Below, in pieces: positions 1-11,282 of a stretch of 64,000 nt of DNA (positions are counted from its first letter, which is position 1; each line of letters begins with the position of its first letter). The translations under genes were made by a program, and so were the position numbers. This DNA comes from Combretum micranthum (taxonomy: Eukaryota > Streptophyta > Magnoliopsida > Myrtales > Combretaceae). The stretch lies in the NCBI GenBank assembly GCA_024138025.1, contig JAMXBD010004244.1, forward strand, positions 1 to 64,000, read 5' to 3'. The notes beneath the pieces were generated by a model, which saw only the letters and a program-made list of their open reading frames with translations, was not told the DNA's origin and did no database searches.

Positions 1-1263
1 ACACTAGTAATTATACACTACTAGTGCAGATTTGGAGTAAACTGAAGAAAAAATCAGCTTTTTCAATGTACACGACCAGGCTACACGGTAGTGTAGGATG
101 AGTAGTGTACACATGATATCAAAGGAAAATGCGCTGGAATTAAGTTGTACACGCCCCGAGCTACACGAGTCGTGTAGGGGTACCCGTGTAATGCAATTTT
201 GTATAAATACAGCCTTCTTTCATTGTTTGAGATGAGGAGAAGTCAGAGATCATTTTCTAACCCTAAATTCGTCTTTTGGAGAGCTTTTCAAGGAGAATTG
301 ACGGTACAACCATCCGGAATCACAACAATTGTTTCAAAGGGGGTTTTTGTTATTATGATTCATTTAAACTCTTCTAGATATATTGTTCTTATAGTTTATC
401 AATGAAGAGTAGATTTGTTTGCCCTAGGTTTTGTGAAACCCTAACTCATGTTCTAAATTGTTATCAATTGATGAAAATTTTGATCTTGAATTCATTCATG
501 TGATTTAATTGTCTTGTAATAATTTTCTGGCCAGAATTATTGCTTGTTTGATTCTTATTAGTTAGAAAGAGATTTCAACTAATAGGATAGATCTTACATG
601 AATGATAAATTTGCATGTTTCACCTAGACATAGGGAGGCTTCGAATTTTTGCTATAAAGATTTAAATCTTTATTTAGGGTTTGTGAGTTTTATGCAATTT
701 TACATTAGCGTGAGTGAAGGAAGAGATTCCCATTTTCTCATGTAAAATTAGGAATCAATTGACTTGAAGAGAGTAATTGGTTTAATTTAGAAACCCTGCA
801 GTTCAAGATTTGATTTTTCATCAGTTATTTTATCATAAGTATTAAGGGTTAGGGTGGATCAAAACTAGGGGCATTGTTGTGAATTGAATTAAATCAAGGA
901 AAGCTCTCATATTCTATAATTAGGGTTTGTTAATTATTAGCATAATTAGTCATTAGGGTTAATACAATCTTTTGATAATTTAGACTAGATAGTAGTGAAA
1001 GGGTATTACTAGTAATTGCCCATAGATCCTTAGGACGACATCCGAGTTAATTATATACTACAAGATAGGTGCGCTGCCTTGTGTGGATTTGAATTAATTG
1101 GATTATAAATTTTATACTTGGTGATCATACACACATCACCGGTTTAAAGATCTTCAAGAAGTTTAGGACAGCGATAATATACTTGCGAAAAAAGATGGCA
1201 AACAATACTAAGTTAGCGACGTCAATGGTAAGCAATCCATCCTCATCAAGCATGGGTAATAGC
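1..1263 (+). mobile_element. Partial LTR and leader of an unidentified LTR retrotransposon
   Basis: No gene is supported here. The stretch looks like the downstream part of an LTR followed by a leader. A GC-rich island of palindromic words occupies about 1-190, a TATA box lies at 202-209, then comes a long AT-rich transcribed-looking tract. Around 1010-1080 there is a segment with 'gatccttaggacgacatc' and 'ggtgcgctgcc', reminiscent from memory of LTR ends in the Athila/Tat lineages. A short open frame starts at ATG 1195 and is cut at 1264, where another LTR begins with TGAAATTCCC. I cannot place the primer site, so the lineage is uncertain. The left end lies outside the window. Confidence 0.4.
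202..209 (+). promoter_or_regulatory. TATA box of the first LTR
   Basis: The sequence is TATAAATA, followed about 12 bases later by a pyrimidine-rich stretch, the usual plant TATA-to-start layout. It lies just downstream of the GC-rich palindromic island. The retroelement promoter assignment is inferred. Confidence 0.5.
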
Positions 1264-1839
1264 TGAAATTCCCTAAACCTCCATCTATACAAATAGTTTA
1301 ATTGAATAAAAAATAGGTGGTTAAATTAGAATTAGAATTAGAATTTAATTCAGAAATTGAATTGAGATAGTTTAGTTAAACCAAGGTAAAATATTGAATA
1401 TAAATAGATAATTTGGCATACTTAATTAATAATTAGATTACTTTTAATTTGGGATTTTAGATATCCATTCAAATTGTTATTTTGTTTCAATATCCTTTTT
1501 CTATGAGCCAAAATATTTAATTCTTCCAAATGATTTATATTAAGTTCTTTTCTTCTATTTTAGATTCCCTAAGCCTTAAAACAAACATTTTAAATGTTCT
1601 ATAAATTCTTAAACTCTTGAACTTTAGTGAACTTTCATTTTGTAAAATCCCTATAATTTTTTAAATCAACCACTTATTTAAAATTATCAGTTCTTATGCT
1701 CAAACTCAAGAAATTGAATCATAAACTAGATTTATGATTCAAGATACTAATTTCTAATATATAGATTCTCAAATTATTTTCTAACTATTTTTTATACTTA
1801 AATTAATTATCAGAAAAGTTTAAACCTAGTACGCTTACT

Positions 1840-1847
1840 TATAAATA
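1840..1847 (+). promoter_or_regulatory. TATA box in LTR (1264-3212)
   Basis: TATAAATA lies 576 bases into the LTR and is followed by a long CT-rich, poly-T-containing leader-like stretch. This supports plus orientation of the LTR. Assignment is by position and sequence only. Confidence 0.5.
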
Positions 1848-2473
1848 TCTTTTGAATTTTCTTTTAAACCTTATCGTTTTCCCTTTTTCTTTTTGCTTTC
1901 CACCTGGCTCCTTCTCTTCTTCTTCTTCTCCTCCTATCTTCATCTTCACGTTTTCTTCTTCTTCTTCTTTTTTCTCCTTTTTTTTTTTTTTTTTTTTTTC
2001 AAAATCCAATATCTATTCTCAATTTCAACAAGATTTTAGGAGAGTGAAGATAGAAAACAAGATAAAAGATAAAGATATGCATGAAGAAGCTTCAACAACT
2101 AAGGAGGAGTAGTAGTAAAGAAGATCAAGTAGTTTAAATTGATCAAACAAGTAAGTTATGTTGTTTCTTTGTTTTGATTGTTGATTAAGCATAAGAATGA
2201 TGAAATAAAACTAGAAGTATGATGGGTTTATGATAAAATTTATAAACACGTGATATGTGAATATGTATATCAAAACCTAGGTTGCTTATGCATGTATAGG
2301 TTAGAAACCTAGTGAAATGAATTGATGATATATGAAGTAGAAATATATAAGAAATGTGGTTTAAACTAAATATGGAATAGTATGTTCCTTATATAATGTT
2401 TTGGATGAAATATGTTGCGGTAACGGAGTTAGTTTTTGAAGAAAATAAACAAGTAAAAATGTGAAATCAAACA

Positions 2474-2700
2474 CAGGGCACTCATCAAAGGCATGATGGA
2501 GCTCGTGATGGTCTCTATTTCTTGAAAAATTCATAAAAAATGTGACAATGGGCGTGATTAGAGACGTTATGCCCTCTCACCATACCTTTTCTCTTATCAC
2601 ATCATTAATCACACCTATAATGGAGGGAGTGATCAACCTCTGATGCCCATCATCACACCCTCCATCACGAACGTGATGGAGGGAGTGATAACCGTTGATT
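2474..2700. repeat. GC-rich island with strong hairpin inside an LTR
   Basis: Words of the form 'gtgatggaggg' and its complement recur here. The strongest structure is an inverted repeat: arm 2651-2669 (catcacaccctccatcacg), a 2-base loop, and arm 2672-2690 (cgtgatggagggagtgata), pairing at 17 of 19 positions. The flanks are about three-quarters AT. The island lies about 630 bases downstream of the TATA box, so it would be in the transcribed leader if that promoter is real. Confidence 0.7.
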
Positions 2701-3212
2701 ATAAAAACAAAAGGGAAAAAAAGAAAGAAAAAATGAAATAGATGAATATGATATGTTAGTTAATTTATATAATTAAGAGTGAGTTAATAGAATTTATAGA
2801 TTAATAACTAATTAGATTAAACATAGAAGTTACATATAAAATGAACTTAGTAAGTAAGCCTAAGTTCAACATGGCTTAATAAATCCAAATCAGATAAAGT
2901 GAAATAAACTAATTAAGATCTTAACAAATATGTCACAATGTCTTAATGAAATGAATACATATAACTTAGTAACTAAACTAGGTTTAATATGGATTTTGAA
3001 TATAAAGTGAAATGGCTAATAGACTTAAGTTTAATATAAATCTTGGATATAAAATGAACTTAATTAATAAACTTAAGTTCAACTCGACTTAATGAACTTA
3101 AATAAGCTAAAATGAATTAGATTGGTTAAGTCAAATCAATCCGACTAAGTTAAGTTAAAATAGATTTAAAACTTGTAAATGGCTAAGGATTAATATAATG
3201 ATAATAAGATAG

Positions 3213-4543
3213 TGTAAACCCTTAAATTTTTTAGTATTCTTAGAAAATAATCATAGAGTTAAATGCCAAAAACTAAAACCCTAAAAAATCAACCCAAGTT
3301 AAAATCAAACTCTAAACAATATCAAATACGAAATTTCATGACCTTAAGAAAAAGAAACCCTAAAACAAAATAGAAATTCAATAATCATTTGACTCAAAAC
3401 TCGAACATGAAACGATTCATCTATCAGATCCCTAACACATAAATTAAGATAGAATATCCAAATAATATTCAACAACAAAATTTTAAAACCTTAAACCTTT
3501 CGGTTAATTTTGGAATAAAAAATCTAAATTAATATCAAAAGTCAAACTGAGTCATCACGCAACCTAAACTCGATTAAATAATCCCGAGAATGGTAAAATA
3601 TTGAATAAATTATAGAATTAAAAGTAAAACTTAAATTTTAAACCAAAAATATAACACGGTCATAAACCCAAAAATTTCATGATCTTACGAGTAAATCATA
3701 AAGCCAGAATTAAAACTGGATCCCTAAAAGCCAACTAGGTCAATAACAAGCCCTAGTGAGACTAGATTCGATAATCCCGCGCTCGAAATCTTAAGACAAT
3801 AAAAATAGGATAATTGTAGGTTATGGTCCGTAACAGTGTAATATAATATAAAAAGATCATATTTGTAGAAAATTCTTTTGTTTTGGATTCAAATGGGAAC
3901 ATATTTCAAAAATAATGTCTCGATATGCAAAACAATAAAAATATTCCGATGACACCATTAGATTCGTAATAATATTGAGGATTCTAAAAATACCAGTTTT
4001 AGAATTTTTGGCATCTAAAAATATCATATTTAGCCATTTTACGCATATTTTTATTACTATTGGTATTTTATTTACCTAGTGTACTATTTCTGTTATTCAC
4101 TACTATTCATTTATCTTTACTTTTTCTTATTACCTATTCTTAAAACCTATATACCTAATCATCCTTTAAATAAAGGCTGCAATCCTCTTTTCTAAGTGCT
4201 TAGAATCTCTTCTAAGGTTTTGGTAATCCCGTATAAATACAAATCCTCTACAAGGACTTGCAATCTGTGTCTATAATCTGTTAAGGTTTCTTCTTCCTGC
4301 ATATTGAATATCTCCCATCTAATATGGCATGTAGCAAGATTAGTCTGTACGTAACAAAAGTTGCATGATTAATAACAATCACACATATTTTATTCCTAAT
4401 TGTGCATCTAACACTACCAACAGCTACCCAACTAATACTAAAGGGTGTTAATTGGATCTAAACTCACTACATTTACCAATGTATTTCTTCCACATATTTA
4501 TCTTTCTTATACCAGCAACCATGTTCTGATACTAACTCAAAAT
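3213..4543 (+). mobile_element. 5' part of a Tekay-type LTR
   Basis: It starts TGTAAACCCTTAAATTTTTT, similar to the starts of the LTRs at 18486 (TGTAAACCCCGG) and 57642 (TGTAAATCCCG). Segment 3900-4150 is recognisably related to 57900-58140: both carry 'aaaaatattccga', then a run ending in clustered 'ctattcat' and 'cttttt' words. An imperfect internal duplication sits at 3330-3780 ('aatttcatgaccttaag' near 3333 and 'aatttcatgatcttacg' near 3676). A TATA box lies at 4232-4239. It stops where a minus-oriented LTR begins at 4544; 8173-8546 may be its displaced 3' end. Confidence 0.5.
4232..4239 (+). promoter_or_regulatory. TATA box in LTR (3213-4543)
   Basis: TATAAATA within 'cccgtataaatac', followed by CT-containing leader-like sequence. 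It is about 1.0 kb from the LTR start, deeper than in the related copy at 57642, partly because of the internal duplication. Confidence 0.45.
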
Positions 4544-7500
4544 TGTCATGCCTTGAGGGTACCCTAGTAGTAGCAAACAAGCTACACTTGAATATTATCA
4601 CTAGATTACCTTCGAAGAGTGACATATTTATCAAACAACAAGATCTTTTAGATGCTTTGATAAGAAATTATAAATATATGCAAGATATAAATTAGTAAAT
4701 AACTGTCATCACAAGTAACAGGTATTATAAAGATGTTATAGACCATATAATTCTTCCAGAAATCTTCAAATACATAACGATAAACCATAAACTAACTATT
4801 CTATACTATGGATCATAGAAAACAACTTATCTTGATTTGACCCATGAGCTTTCAGCTCCTAAGCTCTCACCGAGGCCATAATCCTGGATGTAATTAGCCA
4901 CGGTCGTAGGGTAAACCTGAAATGTCTTTAAGAGTGTGAGTGAAACCACAAGCTCAATGAATAACTAGACATATTACATATCAAACAAGTTTATTGACAA
5001 ATCATATGTAATGCAATCACTCAAACATATGTTCAAATACAAGCTTGGATGATCTAGAATCCCAACAAGAAAAAGATTTACGCCCTCTTTTTAGCGTTGA
5101 AGAACAATTACTTTATGAACCACTTGCCCAGGAAAGACTAAGTTTATAGGAAAATCAACGATTTCTCATTTTAAATTTATCACTTTTAGCTTAATGATAT
5201 TTTAAATGAGCATTTCTTGTATCAATCCTTAGAAACTCCCTAAGTATTAATCATTTCAAAGCGATACTATGAGCGGCATTCTTCGTTGCCACTTAGTTCC
5301 CGTAGAACCAACGAAACAAAGAAAACCTTAGAAGAACTAACACTCTAGAAAAATCAAATATTAATAGAGAACCGAAATATTAATACATAGTAGGCTATAA
5401 CCCTTTTTATATATGCAATAATGTAGTGCATGCAATGCATGACCATGTTATTTAATAAGTCAATAATTCTTATTCAGATTCATGGTGATCATACATTACA
5501 CACAATAATTATCATACTATTTCACATCATCATATAATAGTATTATCACTTTCATTAACTCGTTTTGGCATCACAAACATTCAGCTCAAATCAAAATTCA
5601 TTCTCATCAAGCTTTTCACAACAATTGTATTATTATCTTTGCACTACATACGATACTAATTACAAGTGCAAACAATTTAATAGATCTGAGTTACTTACCT
5701 GCTCATATTGGCTAGTTGTAATAATCAGCCAGAAAGTCCTATTAGTATTAAAGTCACCTATTGAGATGAATAAAATATTCATCAATAAAACATAAATTAT
5801 ATAACTAAACTCCTATGAGTGTCTAAGTGTTCTATATTAGAATTTGGTTTTGTTGTTGTTACTACATTGGTTCTTTAATGGTCTTATGATAACCAATTAT
5901 TATTTAATATTTATTTTTATTTTGCTTGTCTTGATCTTGTTTGATATTTATATACATTTATCGAGTATTCGAAAAATTGATATTTATTAAGTTTATATTT
6001 TTATAGTTATGATTATTACTATTTTTATATGATTCCTTATCTAATCCATTATAGTAACTCGTATTTATTTACTATTATTTAATGTCGTCGTGTTTCTTTT
6101 TACATACTTCATATAATTATTTCGTCATTTTTAGATATCACATTATTCATAAATTTAGCTTATTTAAATTTCCATTCTTATATATCTATAATAGAAAATT
6201 ATTTAGAATATTTATAATTCATTTCTATTTGTACTGTATATTAATATTAGCAATAATATTGATAGTAACATTTTCCAATAATTTTAGGAGTTGCTAAACT
6301 ACATTTATTACATTTTATTAATCTTTTAAATATTTTTAGTTGAATTTACCTTCTAAATCTTATTTTATTTCTCTTATTACACATATATGTAGGTATATAT
6401 ATACTAGTTTTGGACGAAACATACTTAATATGGAAAATTTTACATGTACACTGGCACCTACACCGTCGATGTTGATTCCCAGATGCAAGCATTCATGTAA
6501 ATTTTTACATTATTCAAACGCCAGCATATGATGGCTCAAAGGCTGCCAGTGTTTAACGAATATTGCCAGTGTTATGGCATACACCAGCCTCAAATTCCGT
6601 CGGCTTTAAATTCTAGAGGTCGCGTTAGACGAAATTTACATGATTTCAAATTTTACGTAGCCTCTATTTGAGGCTACACCGCTTCTATACTGCCGGCCTA
6701 TCCTTATATGCCGCCGGCGTTGGGGCATAAGCTGTCGGTGTAGAAACGGCGTTACCACTGTTCATCGTCTTCTCCAATTTTCTTTCGTTTATTTCTTATA
6801 TTTCGTGACCCATATGTATGTTAAGACTACTTTAAAGCAATGTTAAAGTGTTCCTAAGGGTTTGTATGTGTTATATATACACATATATCATTTCATTCTC
6901 AACATGTAGTTAATCCTTTTTCTACAATTTTAAATGGTGTAACTAGGGTTTTTGTATAAACTTACCTTGTTTGGACAAGTTTAGTGATATTAATCGTTCT
7001 CCCAAAGCTTGTTTTGACCCTAGGATGAAAGATGTATGTTTCAAGACCATGTTTAATTATTTTAAACTACTTAAAAGGAATTAACTTACCTTGTCTTCTC
7101 TTTCCAAGCTTGAGTTGTATTTTAATGGATTCTTGGTCTTTGGTTTAAGTTATTGTTTGTTTTGTTGTTTGTTTGGGATGAAATTGGTGTGGTTTGATTT
7201 TTGTTTTGCCCACTGATTTAAGTGTTTCGTTTGCTGCAACTAATGGCTTTGTTTGTTTGTTATTTAAGTGTTATATATATAGAAGGAAGGAGAGGTATCA
7301 TTGTATCATTTCTAGCCAAAGCAATTCTCTACTGAAAATGCAAGTTGCATAGTAATTCCCTTTGCATTTAATGAGTCTAACTAATTTAGAAGCTTTCCAT
7401 TGGTTTATACATAATTTGCATTGACTTTCCTTTGTTTTTATTATCCAAATTTTTATGCATTTCGGCTAGGAAAAGTAGAGAAAAATTGCAACCGCTAATC

Positions 7501-8172
7501 CTCACCAAATGCACTGAAAATTGCACAATTTGTTATATTAATATTTAACTATTTAATTTTTTTAGTTTTAGGATAGTTTATTAAGCTAAACGGATATAAA
7601 TATATCATTTATTTGAGAGTTCTTATTTAAAAGTATTTTTATAGAGTCTTATAAAATTTTTAAATTATTATTAAGTTCAACTTTAAGTTTAAAGTTTACG
7701 TGATTAATTATTTTTAACCTGATTAGAGTTTTCTAAGCTTAATAGATCAATTTTCATTTTAGGCCCCAATAGCTTAAGAATACCCTAATGAAAACAATGG
7801 TGTGATCCAAATATTTATTTAGAGTCATATTACGAGTTATACATTTGTTTATGTTTTTATTGTGTATTTATAATCTTCATCCATAAATTATCGTTTTCTA
7901 ACTATAAGCTTAGTTGGTTATTTACCATTTATTGTATTTAAAGTCTTAACTAAATTATTCTTATATCTTAAATTTTCGATACCCACTGTAAAGTCTTATT
8001 AGTAGTATTTAATATTATCTAGTAAACTTTATTTTAGGGTTTAAAACTAATACGAACTCATTTCTACTTGTGGTTTAATTTTAAGGTATTGGTTGAGTCT
8101 TATATTATCATTCTATTTTCTATTTTTATATTTTTATCTATTTTTATTTTTATGAAAATCTTGAGATTTACA
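4544..8172 (-). mobile_element. Long LTR of Tekay type, minus orientation
   Basis: On the minus strand it would start TGTAAATCTCAAG at 8172 and end GCATGACA at 4544, the same end types as the solo LTRs in this window. Its left third is homologous to 50484-52160 (shared segments around 4980-5180 and 50940-51140). Its right part (7560-8172) resembles 16320-17037 and 61900-62467. The length, about 3.6 kb, fits the family. No matching 5-bp duplication is seen (aaaat versus catga), so the ends are approximate or the flanks rearranged. It contains no coding region I can support. Confidence 0.5.
6430..6765. repeat. GC-rich palindromic island in the 4.5-8.2 kb LTR
   Basis: Words such as 'gccggc', 'ccagtgt' and 'ctacaccg' recur in both orientations. 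A perfect hairpin is visible near 6657-6677: gtagcctc, loop tattt, gaggctac. The flanks are very AT-rich. The sequence differs from the islands in the other LTRs. Confidence 0.6.
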
Positions 8173-8546
8173 CATGAATTGCCTTTAAAGCGGGCACGGG
8201 TAGCTGTAGGGTAGTCATTGTGTCATAAGTGGGATATCATTGACTGTGAGCAGTCAATCGGTGAGTAAGAGCTTGAATCCATAAGAGTACTCACACCTCC
8301 ACACACACTTTATTGGTGCCTGTACATGAGATATTAATAAAGTGTGATGCTTTTCAAATTGATTCTTACCGGTGTCCCTTTTTACTTACTGTTGGTTATT
8401 TACTGTTGCTTATATGTGTTGCTTACAGATATTAAGGCCCGATCGTTAACCGAATAGTGTTGTATTAGGCTTGCTTACTAATACCAAGGTAAGACAGAAA
8501 GCGCCACGTGGTTCCATTGTGCTAGTAAAAAGCTTAGGACCGTGAC
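8173..8546 (+). mobile_element. Possible 3' end fragment of a plus-oriented LTR
   Basis: It has the layout seen at the 3' ends of the other LTRs here: a 'ggtgagtaagagctt' segment, then a GC-richer tail closing with 'ggaccgtgaca', comparable to 'ggggcgtgaca' at 21906-21916 and 60888-60898. It could be the 3' end of the LTR that starts at 3213, with 4544-8172 inserted between. No target duplication confirms this. Confidence 0.35.
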
Positions 8547-8549
8547 ACA

Positions 8550-8626
8550 TTGAGTGCACATGGAGCGCTCATGGGGTGAGCATCGAGCACCCATGGAGCA
8601 CATGGTTAAGCACTTAATGTGTGTGT
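8550..8626. repeat. GC-rich palindromic word cluster
   Basis: Words 'gagcgctc', 'gagcac', 'catgg' and 'ccatgg' recur in both orientations within about 75 bases. It lies directly upstream of a ~185-bp tandem repeat and contrasts with AT-rich surroundings. Confidence 0.5.
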
Positions 8627-9125
8627 GTGAATGTTGCGACAACTTTTTAGTGAGTTTTTATTTTTGCAATATCTCACTCGTTTTTTTATCCCATTTCGAT
8701 GTATAAATAGTTGATTTGATAGTACTCTTCGAGTACTTTCCATTTTTGGTGTTGTTTTCAAAAAAAAAAAAAAAAACATGTAAGATGTTCAAATTTATAA
8801 ATCAAGTTTGTAATATTTGGGTGAAACATGACAACTCTAATTAAAATTTGTTTTTGTGATATCTAACTCATTTCTAGTTTGCTTTTGATGAATAAATAGT
8901 TGTTTTCATAGAATTTTTCGAGCATAATCCATTGGTGATGTTATTTTCACTAATAAAGATCTCTAAGATTGCGAAAATATGAGATCAGTTCTGCAATATT
9001 GTGAAAATCTAACAACAAAATATGAATATTTGTTTTTGAGATATCTAATATGTTTCTTATCCGCTTTTAACAAATGAGTAGTCAATTTCACAGGATTTTT
9101 TGTATACTTTCCATTAGTGGGTCAT
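8627..9125. repeat. Imperfect tandem repeat, unit about 185 bp, 2.6 copies
   Basis: Units begin near 8627, 8821 and 9001. Each carries, in order, a 'gacaact/taacaac' start, 'tttttgtgatatctaac', 'gatgaataaatagttg', a 'ttcgagtac/ttcgagcat' segment and 'tccattggtgatg'. The third unit is shorter and more diverged. It is probably a subrepeat of a retroelement; no coding content. Confidence 0.65.
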
Positions 9126-10723
9126 TTTTGGCTTAGGATAACGTATCAATACAGTTTATTCATATAGTTCAATGTCTTCCATGATTCACTTAACAAGCTT
9201 AGTTTGATTTTCTTCTCCTTTTTATCCAAATTTCCTAAGCTTAGAGTTTTAATTTTCTTAAGTTGATGTTTTCTTTTTCCTAAGTAGTCAAACAACATCA
9301 ACACAACAGTAAATCAACTTATCAACTTCACATCATATTCATCTACTCAATAGAACATACATGCTCTTCCAAAACCATTCATTATCAACTTCTTAGTTTC
9401 TATACTTGAACATAACGTAACTCCAAGTTGGTATGATTTTATCTTGGTTAGATGATTGAATGTAGATAGCTTCTCCTTCTTGTTTTGGACTAAAACCTAT
9501 GTTGGGAGATAAGAGAATAAGTGGTTGGAAGTTTAGAAATAAATTAGCTAAACCAACATCATCCCTACCTTTAGTTCTTGATTCCTAAAACCTTGGTGAA
9601 GTTAAGGAAAATTAGAAGCTATTTACTTTGGTTTGTTGCTGTTGTTTGTAGGGTGAAAAAGGGTCTAATTATGGTGCTTTATATTGTTAAGGAGTAAAGC
9701 TTATAATGGACAAAAGTAAGAAAAATGGGGGTTGTTGATGCTCTATTTTTCACTTCTCCTTGGGTCTGTCACGATGGTGATTTGCTGAGGAAATTGGGCT
9801 ATTTGTGTTGGGTGTTTATGTCTAATTTTCGGATAAGTTGTTGGGATTAAATGTGTTTGTTTGTTAGCTAATTACTACCTATTTGTATGTATCAAACAAA
9901 GGTTGTAATGGGATGTATATGGCTACTTCTAGGGTGAAAATGAAGGCTAGAAGTTGTATTTTTCATCTAAAATTATGATGCTGCAATGTCGGTTGTGTAT
10001 GTGTTTATTTAGCAGATTTTGTGGGTCAATGTTCAATCATTAATGTGTCTATTTAGGTTTTTTTTTTTTTTGTTGGAGCTTATGTAATCAAGATTTCAAC
10101 CTTTGTGGGCTTGTGAATCCTATATTCTTAAGCTAATTTTTTGTCGACATGTGCTACAATTTTCATTTGTGCTACTTGTCCCCTTTGTTGCAACTGAAAA
10201 TCATGAAAAATTTAGAGAAAATTCGAGCTGGTTTAACAAGTTGGTTAAGGGTGTTCTTTAGCTCATTTAATGTTTAGCTTGTTTAGAGTTTTCTTATTTA
10301 CTGTTAAGTCTTTGTCAAGTTAACTATTCATGGTTTATCTTGCTCAAATTTGGAGATGTTGATGGCGTGATTTTTCTCCCATAGTTGCAGCCAGTTTATG
10401 TATGCTAGAAAAATAGATTTTAAAGTCAACATGTTTCTATCTATATGTCTAATTAATGAGTTCTTTTTGGAGCCTGACGGGTTAATTTGTCAAAGTTTGC
10501 TTGTTTGGTCAATTCCTAAAATTTCTATGGTCATATATAGTGAAGACAAAGGTAGCAACTTGAAGAATTGTTATCTCCTTTAGTTGCAGCTCACGGTGAA
10601 AGCAAGTGGGTTATTTGTACTATGTTGTCTTCTTTTTCAGCTATAAGTCACGGTGATGGAGAAGAATTGGAGTTGAATTGGTGTGAACATACTTCCTCAT
10701 TAATTACTAGCAAATTTTGGGAT
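9126..10723. other. AT-rich region without a recognisable gene
   Basis: Only short frames occur and none resembles a known protein. Poly-T runs, 'ttgcagc' splice-like words and scattered GT-rich tracts are present, but no exon chain can be built. It is the left flank of the CRM-like insertion. Continuity with 16198-17037, implied by the target duplication, suggests it belongs to the same older LTR-like sequence. Confidence 0.5.
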
Positions 10724-10728
10724 ACTTC
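10724..10728 (+). repeat. Target site duplication, left (ACTTC)
   Basis: ACTTC directly precedes the TGATG start of the 5' LTR and is repeated exactly after the CATCA end of the 3' LTR (16193-16197). This fixes both ends of the element. Confidence 0.9.
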
Positions 10729-11248
10729 TGATGCAGCAGAAGTAATAGCTAATAGCTATGTGGAGAAGAATCAAAGGAAGTGGCAAAATTCAGCCTAGGC
10801 CGGCTCTTAGGCCGTCTGCCTTCAACACATTCGCTGGAAGCTTTGAAGATTTTTTCATGTTCGCTTCATTTAGGCTTACATTGGCTCTTAAGCCGCCGAC
10901 CTTTCAATCTAAGTTGCCGATATACTTTCTTAGGCCGCCAGCCTATTATCTAGCTTTAGTTATTTGAATTATTTTATTTGTTTAGACTTTTGAGTTTCCT
11001 TTTGTCTTCTTTATATGAACCCTAGTGTGTGAGAAACATTATTATCTTTTTTTGAAATGAATATTTGAGAGTACTTTACTCCTTACTTTCTAAACATCAT
11101 ATTCCTTGTGTGCATTGTGTATTTGATGCCAAATTACCTAGTTATTCACTAAATCAATAGGTATTCGAAGATCACAAACCGACAATCGTACACGATTCAA
11201 CGGTCTTAAGATAAACCCCAAGTTTGATCTACGTTGTACGCTACATCA
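10729..11248 (+). repeat. 5' LTR of the CRM-like element
   Basis: The 520-bp repeat begins TGATGCAGCAGAAG and ends GTACGCTACATCA. It matches 15654-16192 over its whole length. It holds a GC-rich island at about 10795-10950 built of 'taggccg' and 'gccggc' words. Its first 70 bases could encode the same peptide tail as the 3' LTR. Confidence 0.88.
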
Positions 11249-11250
11249 GT

Positions 11251-11262
11251 TAATATCAGAGC
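11251..11262 (+). promoter_or_regulatory. Primer binding site, tRNA-Met type (degenerate)
   Basis: TAATATCAGAGC lies two bases after the LTR end and matches the common plant element primer site TGGTATCAGAGC at 10 of 12 positions. The two mismatches are both GG to AA changes. Confidence 0.75.
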
Positions 11263-11282
11263 TGCATTCATTCTTAGAGAAG

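Larger units (their letters stand above)
1264..3212 (+). mobile_element. 5' part of a long LTR, same family as the solo LTR at 41.4-44.8 kb
   Basis: It begins TGAAATTCCCTAAACC, matching the minus-strand start TGAAATACCCCAAATC of the LTR ending at 44753. Homology is clear at 2760-2900, where a block with 'aaaatgaacttag' and 'aagttcaac' matches the reverse complement of 43190-43280. A TATA box (TATAAATA) lies at 1840-1847 and a pyrimidine-rich tract at 1860-2000, consistent with plus orientation. It is cut at 3213, where another LTR starts. No target duplication was found (5 bp before it are atagc). It interrupts the short open frame that begins at 1195. Confidence 0.6.

Noticed and set aside
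1852..2112. Phe/Ser-rich frame of 86 codons
   Set aside because: It is the translation of the CT/poly-T leader of an LTR; low complexity, no homology recognised.
9777..10728. Left end (TGTCACG) of the LTR whose other end is at 17037
   Set aside because: The flanking 5-mers do not match (gggtc versus aaaca) and the implied length of 1.8 kb is too short for the family.
10568..10798. Open frame of 76 codons left of and into the CRM-like LTR
   Set aside because: Its second half is the LTR-encoded tail and the first half resembles no known protein; it crosses an insertion boundary, so it is not an ancestral gene.
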